Assembly (NCBI RefSeq): GCF_040276065.1 | Contig: NZ_JBELOI010000004.1 | Location: forward strand, 62,001-126,000 | From: Castellaniella sp040276065 | Lineage (GTDB): Bacteria > Pseudomonadota > Gammaproteobacteria > Burkholderiales > Burkholderiaceae_B | DNA length: 64,000 nucleotides | Reading direction: 5' to 3' | Shown: piece after piece, positions 8,660-17,518 of the stretch | Numbering within the stretch: position 1 is the first letter of the stretch | How the letters are laid out: every line of letters begins with the position of its first letter | Notes under the pieces: model-generated | What the model was told of the DNA's origin: nothing | Databases searched by the model: none | What the model saw: only the letters and a program-made list of their open reading frames with translations | Program-made: the position numbers and the translations under genes

Positions 8660-9195
8660 TCCGGGCGTTCGGCTGCCTCGACTGGATCGATGGGCGTGCC
8701 GATCGACAGGTAGCCCATGAAGCGGTAGTCCAGCGCATCGAACCCCAGCGCCTCGCCCACCCCGTCGATATAGGTGCCCACGCCGGTGCTCCAGAATGCT
8801 CCCAGTCCCAGCGCATGCGCGGCATTGAGCATATTGCCCACGGCTGTGCCGGTCGCCAGCATGCGTTCGTGATCAGGAATGCGTCCATCACCGTCCAGGA
8901 CGCAGGCGATGGCAATGACCAGTGGCACGCGCGACAGCCATTTTCTACCGTTGACCACCTTCCGTTCAGGCAAGGGCGTCCCGGCAGCCTCCCCCGCCCG
9001 CACGGCGATGTCGATCAGCATGGGCACGTCGGCGCCGCGCACCAGGGCGAAGCGCCAGGGCCGCACCGCCCCGTGATCGGGCGCGCACATGGCGGCGCGC
9101 AGGATCAGGTCGAGCTGCTCATCCGTGGGGCCGGGCGCTTGCACGAACTTGACGGAACGGCGCGACAAGAGAGTGTTCAGGGTGTCTGGAATCAT
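8623..9195 (-). CDS. Nitroreductase family protein (YdjA-like)
   Basis: 190-residue FMN-dependent nitroreductase-fold protein of the small YdjA/RutE-like group. The N-terminal SRRSVKFV is the FMN-phosphate-binding pattern; APDHGAVRPWRF and the C-terminal LSIGTPI are family-typical. It probably reduces nitro or enal compounds with NAD(P)H, but the substrate cannot be inferred. It starts 54 bp downstream of the pdxJ stop, on the same strand, and may be the last gene of the RND-pdxJ run. The 3' end overlaps cueR. Confidence 0.85.
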   Translation of the reverse strand: MIPDTLNTLLSRRSVKFVQAPGPTDEQLDLILRAAMCAPDHGAVRPWRFALVRGADVPMLIDIAVRAGEAAGTPLPERKVVNGRKWLSRVPLVIAIACVLDGDGRIPDHERMLATGTAVGNMLNAAHALGLGAFWSTGVGTYIDGVGEALGFDALDYRFMGYLSIGTPIDPVEAAERPDYRDFVSEWHAA

Positions 9196-9249
9196 ACGGA
9201 ATCCTCGGGTCAGTGGATCGGGCTCGAGTCATTCGATCGGACGCCTCGC

Positions 9250-9978
9250 TCACGGGCGGGCGGCCGCCACCATCAGGGCCTTCATCCTGCGGATGGCGGG
9301 TTCCCAGCCATCGAACACCGCTTGCGCGACGATCGCGTGGCCGATATTGAGTTCTGAAATGCCGGGCAGCGCCGCAATGGGGGTAACGTTATCGTAGTGC
9401 AGGCCGTGGCCGGCGTTGACCCGCAGGCCCTGGCGCAAGCCCTCGGCCACGCCAGTCCGCAGGCGCTGGAACTGCGCCTCGCGCTCGGTTTCCTCGGAGG
9501 CATCGGCATAGGCGCCCGTGTGCAACTCGACGATGGAAGCGCCCGCGCGCGCGGCGGCATCGATTTGTGCAGCCTCTGGATCGATGAACAACGACACGCG
9601 GACGCCCGCATCGTGCAGGCGGTTGGTGGCGGCCTGTACGGTCGCGAAATGCCCCAGCACGTCCAGCCCCCCCTCGGTCGTCAGCTCGTGGCGGTTCTCG
9701 GGAACCAGGCACACGTCATCGGGTCGCAGCCGGCAGGCGATATCCAGCATTTCATCTGTAATCGCGCATTCCAGATTCATGCGCGTGCGCAACACCGGGC
9801 GTATCGCCCAGACATCGGCATCCTGAATGTGGCGGCGATCCTCGCGCAGGTGCAGAGTGATGAGATCGGCGCCCGCATCCTCGGCACGCAATGCCGCCTG
9901 CACGGGATCTGGATAAACAGTCATGCGCTGCTGACGCAGCGTGGCCACATGATCGATGTTGACACCCAATTCCATCAT
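9250..9978 (-). CDS. pdxJ: Pyridoxine 5'-phosphate synthase
   Basis: 242 residues, normal for PdxJ. It condenses 1-deoxyxylulose 5-phosphate with 3-amino-2-oxopropyl phosphate in the last step of de novo vitamin B6 synthesis. Visible motifs: LGVNIDHVATLRQQR at the N-terminus, DLITLHLREDRRHIQD, LVPENRHELTTEGG, and VNAGHGLHYDN. The start (ATG 9978, or the adjacent ATG 9975) overlaps the stop of the upstream outer-membrane-factor gene, an unusual coupling of a cofactor gene to an efflux operon. Confidence 0.95.
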   Translation of the reverse strand: MMELGVNIDHVATLRQQRMTVYPDPVQAALRAEDAGADLITLHLREDRRHIQDADVWAIRPVLRTRMNLECAITDEMLDIACRLRPDDVCLVPENRHELTTEGGLDVLGHFATVQAATNRLHDAGVRVSLFIDPEAAQIDAAARAGASIVELHTGAYADASEETEREAQFQRLRTGVAEGLRQGLRVNAGHGLHYDNVTPIAALPGISELNIGHAIVAQAVFDGWEPAIRRMKALMVAAARP

Positions 9979-11444
9979 GACTCCTTTGCCGGGCCCGGTG
10001 CCGCCTGGCCCTGGCCCTGAACCTGAGCCTCGGCCGGCGTCTCCTGCCAGCCGCCGCCCAAGGCCTTGTAGAGCTCGACCCTGTTGAACAGTGCATCGGT
10101 GCCGAGCTGGATGAAGGCTTGCTGAATGCCATACAGGTTCACCTCGGCGGTCTGGACCTGCAGGAAACTGTCGACGCCGGTCTCGTAGCGCAATTTCGAC
10201 AGATCGAGCGTCTTGAGCGCCGAGGCCTCGGTCTCGCGCAAGGCATCGAGCTGCCGCGCGTACGTGGCCTCGCCCGCCAGCGCGTCGGCCACCTCGCGGA
10301 ACGCCGTCTGGATGGTCTTTTCATAGGTCGAGACCGCAATGTTCTTGCGCGCCTCGGCCAGGTCCAGGTTGCCCTTCACCCCGCCGGCAAACAGGGGCAT
10401 CTGGATTTGCGGCGAGAACTGCCAGTACCGGTGACTGCCGCCGAACAGCGCATTGAGCTCGGGGCTGGCGAAGCCCAACAGGCCGGTGATCGAGATGTTC
10501 GGGAAGAACGCCGCGCGGGCGGCGCCAATCTGGGCATTGGCGGCCCTGAGCGCATGCTCGGCGCCGATGATGTCGGGACGCTGGTCCAGCAGTTGCGAAG
10601 GCAGGCCCGCCGGGACGGACGCGAGCAATTGTTCGCGTCCAAAGACGGCCGCCGGCGGCAGGTCGGCCGGGACTTGTATGCCCAGGACGAGTTGCAAGGC
10701 ATTGGCGGCCTGCGCCATCTGGCGTTCGGTGGCGATCAGATCGGCCTTGACCGTGTCGCGCTGGCCACGGGCCTGCGAGAGGTCGAGTTCCGAGGCCACG
10801 CCCAGGTCGAAACGCGCCTGCACCAGCCGCAGCGAGCCCTCGCGCGCCTCCAGGGTCTTTTCCATCAGGGTGTGCAGCTCCTGGGAGGCGCGCAGGCGGA
10901 AGTAGGCCTCGGCGGTCTGGGCGATGAGATTGATCTGCACCGTACGGCGCGCCTGTTCGGTCGACAAGTACTGCTCGTAGGCCGCCTCGCTGAGGTTGCG
11001 CACCCGCCCGAAGAAATCGAGCTCGAAGGAGGTCATGCCGATTCCGGCGATGTAGGCCCGGTTGACCGAGGACGAGTCCGGGCCGCCGCTGCGCATGTCC
11101 GGCGGGTTGCGAGTATTCTGGCCGGTACCGAGCAAGCCAATGGTCGGCAGACGGTCGCTCGAAGTGATGCCGTACTGCGCTCGCGCCTCCTCGATGCGAT
11201 CGACGGCGACGCGCAGGTCGCGGTTATTGTCCAAGGCCAGCCGGACCAGGGCGCGCAGGCGCTCATCCCGGAAAAACGCCTGCCACTCGGGCGGAACCGG
11301 GGCGCTCGTTTGGGCGTCGGCGCCGGGGAAATTTCCCGGCACTGGTGCGGCGGGCCGCTCGTAGGTCGGTGCCAAAGAGCAGGCCCCGAGTGCCAGGCTC
11401 AGGCTCGCGGCCAACAGCACGCGGGAATGACGCACGCCGCTCAT
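9975..11444 (-). CDS. RND efflux outer membrane lipoprotein, NodT/OprM family
   Basis: 489-residue outer-membrane channel (TolC/OprM superfamily). A lipoprotein signal ends in LALGAC (lipid Cys22). Two OEP repeats with long helical heptads follow, including FELDFFGRV and LPSQLLDQRPDI, both strongly conserved in NodT-type factors. It forms the exit duct for the RND pump encoded just upstream, with an ATGA-type overlap (11441-11444). A C-terminal Gln/Ala/Pro-rich tail of about 25 residues looks unstructured. Confidence 0.93.
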   Translation of the reverse strand: MSGVRHSRVLLAASLSLALGACSLAPTYERPAAPVPGNFPGADAQTSAPVPPEWQAFFRDERLRALVRLALDNNRDLRVAVDRIEEARAQYGITSSDRLPTIGLLGTGQNTRNPPDMRSGGPDSSSVNRAYIAGIGMTSFELDFFGRVRNLSEAAYEQYLSTEQARRTVQINLIAQTAEAYFRLRASQELHTLMEKTLEAREGSLRLVQARFDLGVASELDLSQARGQRDTVKADLIATERQMAQAANALQLVLGIQVPADLPPAAVFGREQLLASVPAGLPSQLLDQRPDIIGAEHALRAANAQIGAARAAFFPNISITGLLGFASPELNALFGGSHRYWQFSPQIQMPLFAGGVKGNLDLAEARKNIAVSTYEKTIQTAFREVADALAGEATYARQLDALRETEASALKTLDLSKLRYETGVDSFLQVQTAEVNLYGIQQAFIQLGTDALFNRVELYKALGGGWQETPAEAQVQGQGQAAPGPAKES

Positions 11445-14400
11445 GACGACTCTCCTTGGCGAGCATCCTGTGTCTTGCCTTCCAGGTGCGATGGAATGTG
11501 CGGGGCCTCGTGGCCCAGGAGCTTAGGCTTGGTCTTGAACACTTTCAGAATCACCACAAAGAAGGTCGGCACGAAAATCACCGCCAGAGGCGTCGCCGCC
11601 AGCATCCCGCCCAGCACGCCCAGACCCACGGCATTCTGGCTGGCGGCGCCGGCACCGTTGGCGAGCACCAGGGGCAGCACCCCGAGAATGAAGGCGAAAG
11701 AAGTCATCAGGATGGGTCGGAACCGCAGCCGGGCCGCCTCGATCGCCGACTCCATCAGACCCGCGCCGCTGGCGTACAGGTCCTTGGCGAACTCGACGAT
11801 CAGGATTGCGTTCTTGGCCGACAAGCCGATCACGGTCACCATCCCCACCTGGAAGTACACGTCATTGGATTTGCCCATCAGGCTGCTGAGCAACACGGCC
11901 CCCAGCATCCCCAGTGGCACCGCCAGCATGACTGACAACGGAATGGCCCAGCTCTCGTAGAGCGCCGCCAGCACCATGAACACCACGAGGACCGACAGGC
12001 CCAGCAGGATAGAGGTCTGGCTGCCCGCCTGGATTTCCTGATAGGACAGACCCGTCCACTCATAGCCCAGTCCCGGCGGGAGCTGGGTGATCAGGCGCTC
12101 CATTTCGGCCATGGCTTCACCGGTGGAGTACCCCGATGCCGCCGACCCGCCGATCCGCACCGACTCGTAGCCATTGTAGCGGACCACCTGGACCGGGCCT
12201 CGCGTCCACTCCATCGATACAAAGGAGGACAGCGGCACCATGCCGCCCTGGGCATTGCGGGCATTGAGCGCGAGGATGTCGTCGGGGTTCATGCGTCCCG
12301 CGGCATCGGCCTGCACCCAGATGTTCTGCACCCAGCCCGTATTGGTGAACTTGCCCACGTAAGCCGAGCCCATGGCGGTGGACAGGAGCTGCGCGGTCTC
12401 GGAAAAGTCCACGCCCAGCGCCGCTGCCTTGTCACGGTCGATGGTGACCTTGAGCTGCGGGCCCGCGCCCAGGCCGGTGACCCGGGCCTCGGTCACGATC
12501 GAGCTTTGCGAGGCGAGTTGCAGAAGCTGCTGCGAAGCGGCCATCAGGGCGTCATGCCCGACACCCCCGCGATCCTCGAGGCGCAGGTCGAAGCCAGAGG
12601 CATTGCCCAGGGACGAGATGGCCGGCGGAACGATCGAGAAGACCATGGCGTCCGGGATGCCAAAGAGCAGTTTGCCCATGGCGGCGGCCGAGATCGCCTG
12701 CGCGGAATCCCCCGGTCCCTTGCGCTCGGAGAAATCCTTTAGCGGGACGAAGGCGATGGCCGAGTTCAGGCCATTGCCGTTGAAGCTGAAACCCTGGACG
12801 GTCACGATATTGGCCACCTGGGGCAGCTGCTGGAAATACCTCTCGACCTGCTCGATGACCTCGATCGTGCGATTGGCCGTGGAACCCGCCGGCAGCTCGA
12901 TGTTGGCGATCACGTAGCCCTGATCCTCCTCGGGCAGGAACGAGGTCGGCAGGCGCATGTACATCCACGCCATGACGCCCGCCAGTATGGCGAAGACCAG
13001 CATCATGCGCAGCCCGCGCTTGAGGCTGCTGCCAACCCACGAGGTGTAGCCGTGGGTCGTGCGATCGAAAGAGCGATTGAACCAGCCGAAGAACCCGCCC
13101 TTGGCCTCATGGCTGCCCTTGGGAATGGGCTTGAGTATGGTGGCGCACAGGGCCGGGGTGAATGTGAGCGCAAGCAGGGCCGAGAACAGAATCGACACCG
13201 CCATGGCAACCGAGAACTGGCGGTAGATGATGCCCACGGAACCCGACATGAAGGCCAGCGGCAGGAACACCGTGGTCAGCACCAGCGTGATGCCGACGAT
13301 GGCGCCGCTGATCTGCGGCATGGCTTTCTTGGTGGCCTCCCTGGGCGGCAGGCCCTCCGCGACCATGATGCGCTCGACGTTCTCGACGACCACGATGGCA
13401 TCGTCCACCAGAATCCCGATGGCCAGGACCATGGCGAACATCGTCAACACATTGATCGAGAACCCCAGCCCCAGCATCACCGCGAACGCGCCCATGATGG
13501 CGACCGGCACCACCAGGGCCGGGATCAGGGTATAGCGCACATTCTGCAGGAAGAGGAACATCACCACGAACACCAGAATCATCGCCTCGAACAGCGTATG
13601 GACCACCTGCTCGATCGAGATCTCGACGTACGGCGAGGTGTCGTAGGGAATGGCGTAGGTGATGTTGTCGGGGAAGAACGCCGAGAGCTCGGTGAGTTTG
13701 TCCTTGACCAGCTTTGCGGTCTCGAGCGCGTTGGCCGTCGGGGTGAGCGAGATGGCGAAGGCGGCGGTCGGCTTGCCGTTCAGGCGCGCCCCGAACTGAT
13801 AGCTGTCCGAGCCCAGCTCGACGCGCGCCACATCCCGGATGCGCACGGTCGAACCGTCCGGGTTGGCCCGCAGGACGATGGCGCCGAATTCCTCGGGCGT
13901 CTCGAGCTCGCCGTTGACGACCAGCGGCGCCGTCACCCGTTGATCCTGGGGATTGGGCGGCGCGCCCAGCATGCCGCCCGAGATGACCAGGTTCTGGCGC
14001 CCGATCGCGGCGTTCAGGTCGGCCATGCTGAGCTTGTAGCCGACGAGCTTCTGCGGGTCCACCCATACACGCATTGCGCGCGCGGACGCAAATAGCTGGA
14101 ACTTGCCGACGCCCTTGACCCGGGAAATCGGATTCTGGAGGTTGCGCGTGATGTAGTCGGCCAGTTCGACGTCCTTCATCGAGCCATCTTTGGACGAGAC
14201 CGTCACCACCAGCAAGAAGCCGGAATTCGACTGGCTGACCTGGAGGCCCTGCTGGATCACTGCCGCGGGCAGCTTGGCCGTGACGTTCGAGATGCGGTTC
14301 TGGACATCGACCTGCGCCATATCGGGGTCGGTGCCTGGCTCGAAGGTCACGCTGATCTCGGACGAGCCGTTGGAATCGCTGACCGATTCGTAGTACAGCA

Positions 14401-14623
14401 GACCCTTGGCGCCGTTGAGCTCGTTTTCGATCACGCTCGCGACCGTGGTCGCGACCTCGCTTGCCGAGGCGCCCGGATACGTGGCCTGCACGGAGATGGT
14501 CGGCGGCGCCACCTCCGGATACTGGGAGATCGGCATATTGGGGATCGCCAATATGCCGGCGAGCGCGATGCCCAGCGCAATCACCCAGGCGAAGATCGGT
14601 CGATCAATGAAAAACTGTGGCAT
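11441..14623 (-). CDS. RND multidrug efflux inner-membrane transporter, HAE1 family (AcrB/MexB-like)
   Basis: 1060-residue proton-driven drug exporter. The N-terminal FFIDRPIFAWVIALGIALAG is the HAE1 signature; periplasmic loops follow TM1 and TM7. The proton-relay Asp pair is in ILVDDAIVVVENVERI (TM4), with the relay Lys in GLSAKNAILIVEFAK (TM10). The twelve-helix layout is complete. It works with the adaptor (14675-15907) and channel (9975-11444) in an operon of adaptor-pump-channel order, as in mexAB-oprM. Substrates cannot be assigned from sequence alone; HAE1 pumps usually export lipophilic antibiotics, detergents and solvents. Confidence 0.96.
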   Translation of the reverse strand: MPQFFIDRPIFAWVIALGIALAGILAIPNMPISQYPEVAPPTISVQATYPGASASEVATTVASVIENELNGAKGLLYYESVSDSNGSSEISVTFEPGTDPDMAQVDVQNRISNVTAKLPAAVIQQGLQVSQSNSGFLLVVTVSSKDGSMKDVELADYITRNLQNPISRVKGVGKFQLFASARAMRVWVDPQKLVGYKLSMADLNAAIGRQNLVISGGMLGAPPNPQDQRVTAPLVVNGELETPEEFGAIVLRANPDGSTVRIRDVARVELGSDSYQFGARLNGKPTAAFAISLTPTANALETAKLVKDKLTELSAFFPDNITYAIPYDTSPYVEISIEQVVHTLFEAMILVFVVMFLFLQNVRYTLIPALVVPVAIMGAFAVMLGLGFSINVLTMFAMVLAIGILVDDAIVVVENVERIMVAEGLPPREATKKAMPQISGAIVGITLVLTTVFLPLAFMSGSVGIIYRQFSVAMAVSILFSALLALTFTPALCATILKPIPKGSHEAKGGFFGWFNRSFDRTTHGYTSWVGSSLKRGLRMMLVFAILAGVMAWMYMRLPTSFLPEEDQGYVIANIELPAGSTANRTIEVIEQVERYFQQLPQVANIVTVQGFSFNGNGLNSAIAFVPLKDFSERKGPGDSAQAISAAAMGKLLFGIPDAMVFSIVPPAISSLGNASGFDLRLEDRGGVGHDALMAASQQLLQLASQSSIVTEARVTGLGAGPQLKVTIDRDKAAALGVDFSETAQLLSTAMGSAYVGKFTNTGWVQNIWVQADAAGRMNPDDILALNARNAQGGMVPLSSFVSMEWTRGPVQVVRYNGYESVRIGGSAASGYSTGEAMAEMERLITQLPPGLGYEWTGLSYQEIQAGSQTSILLGLSVLVVFMVLAALYESWAIPLSVMLAVPLGMLGAVLLSSLMGKSNDVYFQVGMVTVIGLSAKNAILIVEFAKDLYASGAGLMESAIEAARLRFRPILMTSFAFILGVLPLVLANGAGAASQNAVGLGVLGGMLAATPLAVIFVPTFFVVILKVFKTKPKLLGHEAPHIPSHLEGKTQDARQGESS

Positions 14624-14674
14624 GAGAACTCGCTATGAATCCAGGTTGATGTCGCATATGCACCAGCGTGTTCT

Positions 14675-15907
14675 TCAACCCGCCTTGCCCTCGCCCTGCT
14701 TGGCCTGGCCCTCGGCGGGCGGTTGGGCCTGGCCTGCGGCCGCCGGCGCCTGGGCACCTGGCTTGTCCTTCCAAGGCATGGCCTGCACCGGCGCGCCCGG
14801 CCGGATTTTCTGGAAACCCTCGACCACCACTTGGTCGCCCGCCTCCAGGCCCTGGTAAATGATGTAGCCGCCCTCGAAGCGCGGGCCCACCGCGACCGGC
14901 GTGAACACGGCCTTGCCGTCCTTGATCAGAACCAGGTTGCTGCTGCCGTCGCTGCTGCGCTGGATGGCCTGCGCCGGCACGACGAGAGCCCGTTCGTCGA
15001 TGCCCTGGGCCAAGCGCACGCGCACGTACATGCCCGGCAGGAGAATCTGGTCGGGATTGGAAAACAGCGCGCGCAATGTCACCTGACTGGTGCTGGGGTC
15101 GACCGTGACGCCCGAGAACAACAGCTTGCCATCCTGTTTGTAGATAGCGCCGTCCTCGAGCAGCACCTGGGCGGGGGCATCGCCGTTGGCGTCGGGCTTG
15201 AGGGCCCCCGCGGCGATCTGGCGCCGCATATCGGAGAGCGCATTCGTGGATCGCGTGATGTCGACATAGACCTGGTCGAGGCGTTGTACCGTCGCCATAT
15301 GGGTGGCCGACGCGGCGCTCACGAGCGCGCCGACCGTCACCAGGGATTTGCCGGTGGTGCCGTCGATGGGCGAGGTCACGCGGGTATAGCCCAAGTTGAT
15401 CTCGGCCGACTCCAGGGTCGCCTGGGCGGCGGCGACGGCGGCGGCGGACTGGTCTGCCTGCGCCACCGCATTATCGTAGTCCTGCTGGCTGATCGCATGT
15501 TCTTTGATCAGCTTGGCATAGCGCTGCGCCAGCAATTTCGCGGTCTTGGCCGAGGCCTGAGCGCTCTTGAGCTGGGCGGCGGCCTGGTCGCGCGCGGCCC
15601 GATAGGGCGCCGGATCGATTGTGAACAGCAACTGCCCGGCCTTGACCTGCGAGCCCTGCGGAAATTCGATGTCCTGGACGATTCCGGTGACCCGTGCGCG
15701 GATTTCGGCATCCTCGATCGCCTGCACCCGGCCCGGAAGTTCGGTGTATACGGTCGTGGGCGCTGCTTGTACCTGGATGACGCTGACCGGAACCTTCATG
15801 CCCTGCATGCCTTCCTGTGGCTTTTCACCGCATGCCGACAGGGCGAGGGCCAGCGCGAACAGAACCGGCCACGAAGCCCGACCCGGGGGCGATTGCAAAA
15901 AAGCCAT
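14675..15907 (-). CDS. RND efflux periplasmic adaptor lipoprotein (MexA/AcrA-like)
   Basis: 410-residue membrane-fusion protein. The start at 15907 gives a clean lipoprotein signal (MAFLQSPPGRASWPVLFALA, then LSAC with lipid Cys26) and has AGGAG at a good distance; upstream in-frame starts add an atypical leader. Lipoyl halves (PGRVQAIEDAEIRARVTGIV; SPIDGTTGKSLVTVG) flank the alpha-hairpin (about residues 95-165), followed by the beta-barrel and membrane-proximal domains. The C-terminus is a low-complexity Gln/Ala/Gly tail. It is the first gene of the pump operon. Confidence 0.94.
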   Translation of the reverse strand: MAFLQSPPGRASWPVLFALALALSACGEKPQEGMQGMKVPVSVIQVQAAPTTVYTELPGRVQAIEDAEIRARVTGIVQDIEFPQGSQVKAGQLLFTIDPAPYRAARDQAAAQLKSAQASAKTAKLLAQRYAKLIKEHAISQQDYDNAVAQADQSAAAVAAAQATLESAEINLGYTRVTSPIDGTTGKSLVTVGALVSAASATHMATVQRLDQVYVDITRSTNALSDMRRQIAAGALKPDANGDAPAQVLLEDGAIYKQDGKLLFSGVTVDPSTSQVTLRALFSNPDQILLPGMYVRVRLAQGIDERALVVPAQAIQRSSDGSSNLVLIKDGKAVFTPVAVGPRFEGGYIIYQGLEAGDQVVVEGFQKIRPGAPVQAMPWKDKPGAQAPAAAGQAQPPAEGQAKQGEGKAG

Positions 15908-16018
15908 AGAAGAAGCTCCTGAAGTTAAATGTTTCGCGAAGGATGGGAAAAGGACGGTGCGGGCGCCCACAGAAAGGCCATCGGACGCAAGGCCCCCGGC
16001 CCGATAAAACAAGCAAAG

Positions 16019-16024
16019 AGTATA
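16019..16024 (-). promoter_or_regulatory. Candidate -10 of the RND operon promoter
   Basis: Minus-strand TATACT lies in a relatively AT-rich patch of the 157-bp gap between the TetR gene and the adaptor. An overlapping TTGACC just upstream could instead serve as a -35. Both readings are weak, but an internal promoter here would let the pump be expressed separately from tetR. Confidence 0.3.
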
Positions 16025-16064
16025 CGGTCAAACGCCCGCACCCAAAAGAAGGGCATGGCACGCA

Positions 16065-16625
16065 TCACGGCCTGCCGCCCGCCGGTGGGCCGGCAAAGCG
16101 TTCGATCAGAACAGCCACGCGCTTGCGCAGTTCGTCGGCCGGCGGGCGATCGCCCAGCAAACCCTCGAGCGCCATCAGAAAGACCTGGGACGCGGGCGCG
16201 TCCTCGAGGATCAGGTTGACGCATTGCAGGACATCGGCGCGCTGCTGCGCGGCCACATCGGGACTGAGGCGCGAGCACACATCCTGGAATTCGTTCGCCA
16301 TCGGGGCGGTGGCCATTTCAACCCAGGGTTCGAGCAAAACCGCCTGGCAGACTCCGAGCAGCCGCTCGGCCCGCGATCCGGGCATCCCGGCCGCAAGCCG
16401 GGCCGCGGGCAGACCGGACATCAGCAGGTCCTCGAACACACAGACAAAGAGGTGTTCCTTGTCCTTGAAGGAGCGGTACAGCAGGCTGCGCGAGATTCCG
16501 GCCCGGCGTGCGATATCCTCGAGCGAGGTTTTCGAAAATCCGAAATTCAGGAAGCACCAGCGCGCCGCCTCGATGATCTGGGCATATCGTGCAGCGGCGG
16601 CGTTTTTGCTGAGTTTGGCCGACAT
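16065..16625 (-). CDS. TetR/AcrR-family repressor, probably of the adjacent RND pump
   Basis: 186 residues. The N-terminal TetR HTH spans about residues 12-58 (IIEAARWCFLNFGFSKTSLEDIARRAGISRSLLYRSFKDKEHLF); the C-terminal ligand domain is divergent. It lies directly upstream of, and in the same orientation as, the adaptor gene, unlike the usual divergent acrR arrangement. A TTGACAA...TTGTCAA dyad overlaps its own promoter, suggesting autoregulation. Regulation of the pump is inferred from position. Confidence 0.88.
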   Translation of the reverse strand: MSAKLSKNAAAARYAQIIEAARWCFLNFGFSKTSLEDIARRAGISRSLLYRSFKDKEHLFVCVFEDLLMSGLPAARLAAGMPGSRAERLLGVCQAVLLEPWVEMATAPMANEFQDVCSRLSPDVAAQQRADVLQCVNLILEDAPASQVFLMALEGLLGDRPPADELRKRVAVLIERFAGPPAGGRP

Positions 16626-16652
16626 GAGTGACGATTGGACAAAAAAGGCATT

Positions 16653-16678
16653 TTGACAATTTTAGATTTTTTTGTCAA
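16653..16678 (-). promoter_or_regulatory. tetR promoter with overlapping inverted repeat
   Basis: On the minus strand TTGACA (16678-16673), a 17-bp spacer and CAAAAT make a plausible sigma70 promoter 25 bp before the tetR ATG. The inverted repeat TTGACAA-N12-TTGTCAA (16653-16678) covers the -35 and reaches toward the -10, a layout typical of TetR autorepression. The segment is strikingly AT-rich against its surroundings. Confidence 0.5.
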
Positions 16679-16719
16679 TAATAAAATCTGGCCTTCTTCG
16701 GCCATCAAACGGGGGGCTT

Positions 16720-17514
16720 TCACCCGAGCAGCAAGGTGTCGTCCGCAATGGTCTCGCCGCGCACGCGCTCGAACATGGCCAGCAGGTCCGGGACCTCCAG
16801 GCCCCGCCGCGCCTCGTCCTGCACATCCAGCACCACGCGGCCCTGGTGCAACATGACGGTCCGGTCACCCACGTCCAGAGCCTGACGCATGCTGTGGGTC
16901 ACCATCATGGTGGTCAGCCGATACTCGGATACGATGCGCGCCGTGAGGTCCAGCACGAACTGCGCGGTGCGAGGGTCGAGCGCGGCGGTATGCTCATCGA
17001 GCAGCAAGATGCGTGAAGGCCGCAGCGCCGCCATCAGCAGGCTGACCGCCTGGCGCTGGCCGCCGGACAGCAATCCGATGCGGTCGGTGAGGCGGCCCTC
17101 GAGGCCCAGGCCCAGCATTGCCAAACGCTCGCGAAACAGGTCGCGCATCTCGGCGCGCACGGCGCCGCGCAGGCTACGGAACTGGCCGCGTCCGAAGGCG
17201 AGCGACATGTTCTCCTCGATGGTGAGGTTTTCGCAGGTCCCGGCCATCGGATCTTGAAACACCCGGGCAACCTTGCGAGCCCGCGTCCAGACCGGTTGCC
17301 GCGTGATGTCCTCGCCGTCGAGCAGGATGGTCCCCGCGTCGACCCCCTGGTCGCCCGAAATGGCATTGAGAAAAGTCGATTTTCCGGCGCCGTTCGAGCC
17401 AATCACCGTGACGAACTGGCCGCTGGGAATGTCCAGCGACATGCCGCGCAAGGCACGGGTCTCGATGGGGGTACCGGCATTGAAAGTGACGTGCAGATTC
17501 TGTGCGCTCAGCAT
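16720..17514 (-). CDS. ABC transporter ATP-binding protein (TrpXYZ-like system)
   Basis: 264-residue ATPase. Walker A GSNGAGKST, Q-loop RVFQDPM, signature LSGGQRQAV and Walker B ILLLDEHTAALD are all intact (the usual DEP is DEH). It energises the permease encoded 5 bp upstream and the substrate-binding protein before it. The group resembles Lsr/Liv-type importers with a DUF-type (PF04392) binding protein, some of which take up tryptophan/tyrosine. Confidence 0.88.
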   Translation of the reverse strand: MLSAQNLHVTFNAGTPIETRALRGMSLDIPSGQFVTVIGSNGAGKSTFLNAISGDQGVDAGTILLDGEDITRQPVWTRARKVARVFQDPMAGTCENLTIEENMSLAFGRGQFRSLRGAVRAEMRDLFRERLAMLGLGLEGRLTDRIGLLSGGQRQAVSLLMAALRPSRILLLDEHTAALDPRTAQFVLDLTARIVSEYRLTTMMVTHSMRQALDVGDRTVMLHQGRVVLDVQDEARRGLEVPDLLAMFERVRGETIADDTLLLG

Positions 17515-17518
17515 GGCA

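Noticed and set aside
10119..11960. 613-codon plus-strand frame over the outer membrane factor and RND pump
   Set aside because: Antisense to two clearly recognised genes; no domain recognised.
14723..15922. 399-codon plus-strand frame over the adaptor gene
   Set aside because: Antisense to the MexA-like gene; no plausible product or ribosome-binding site.
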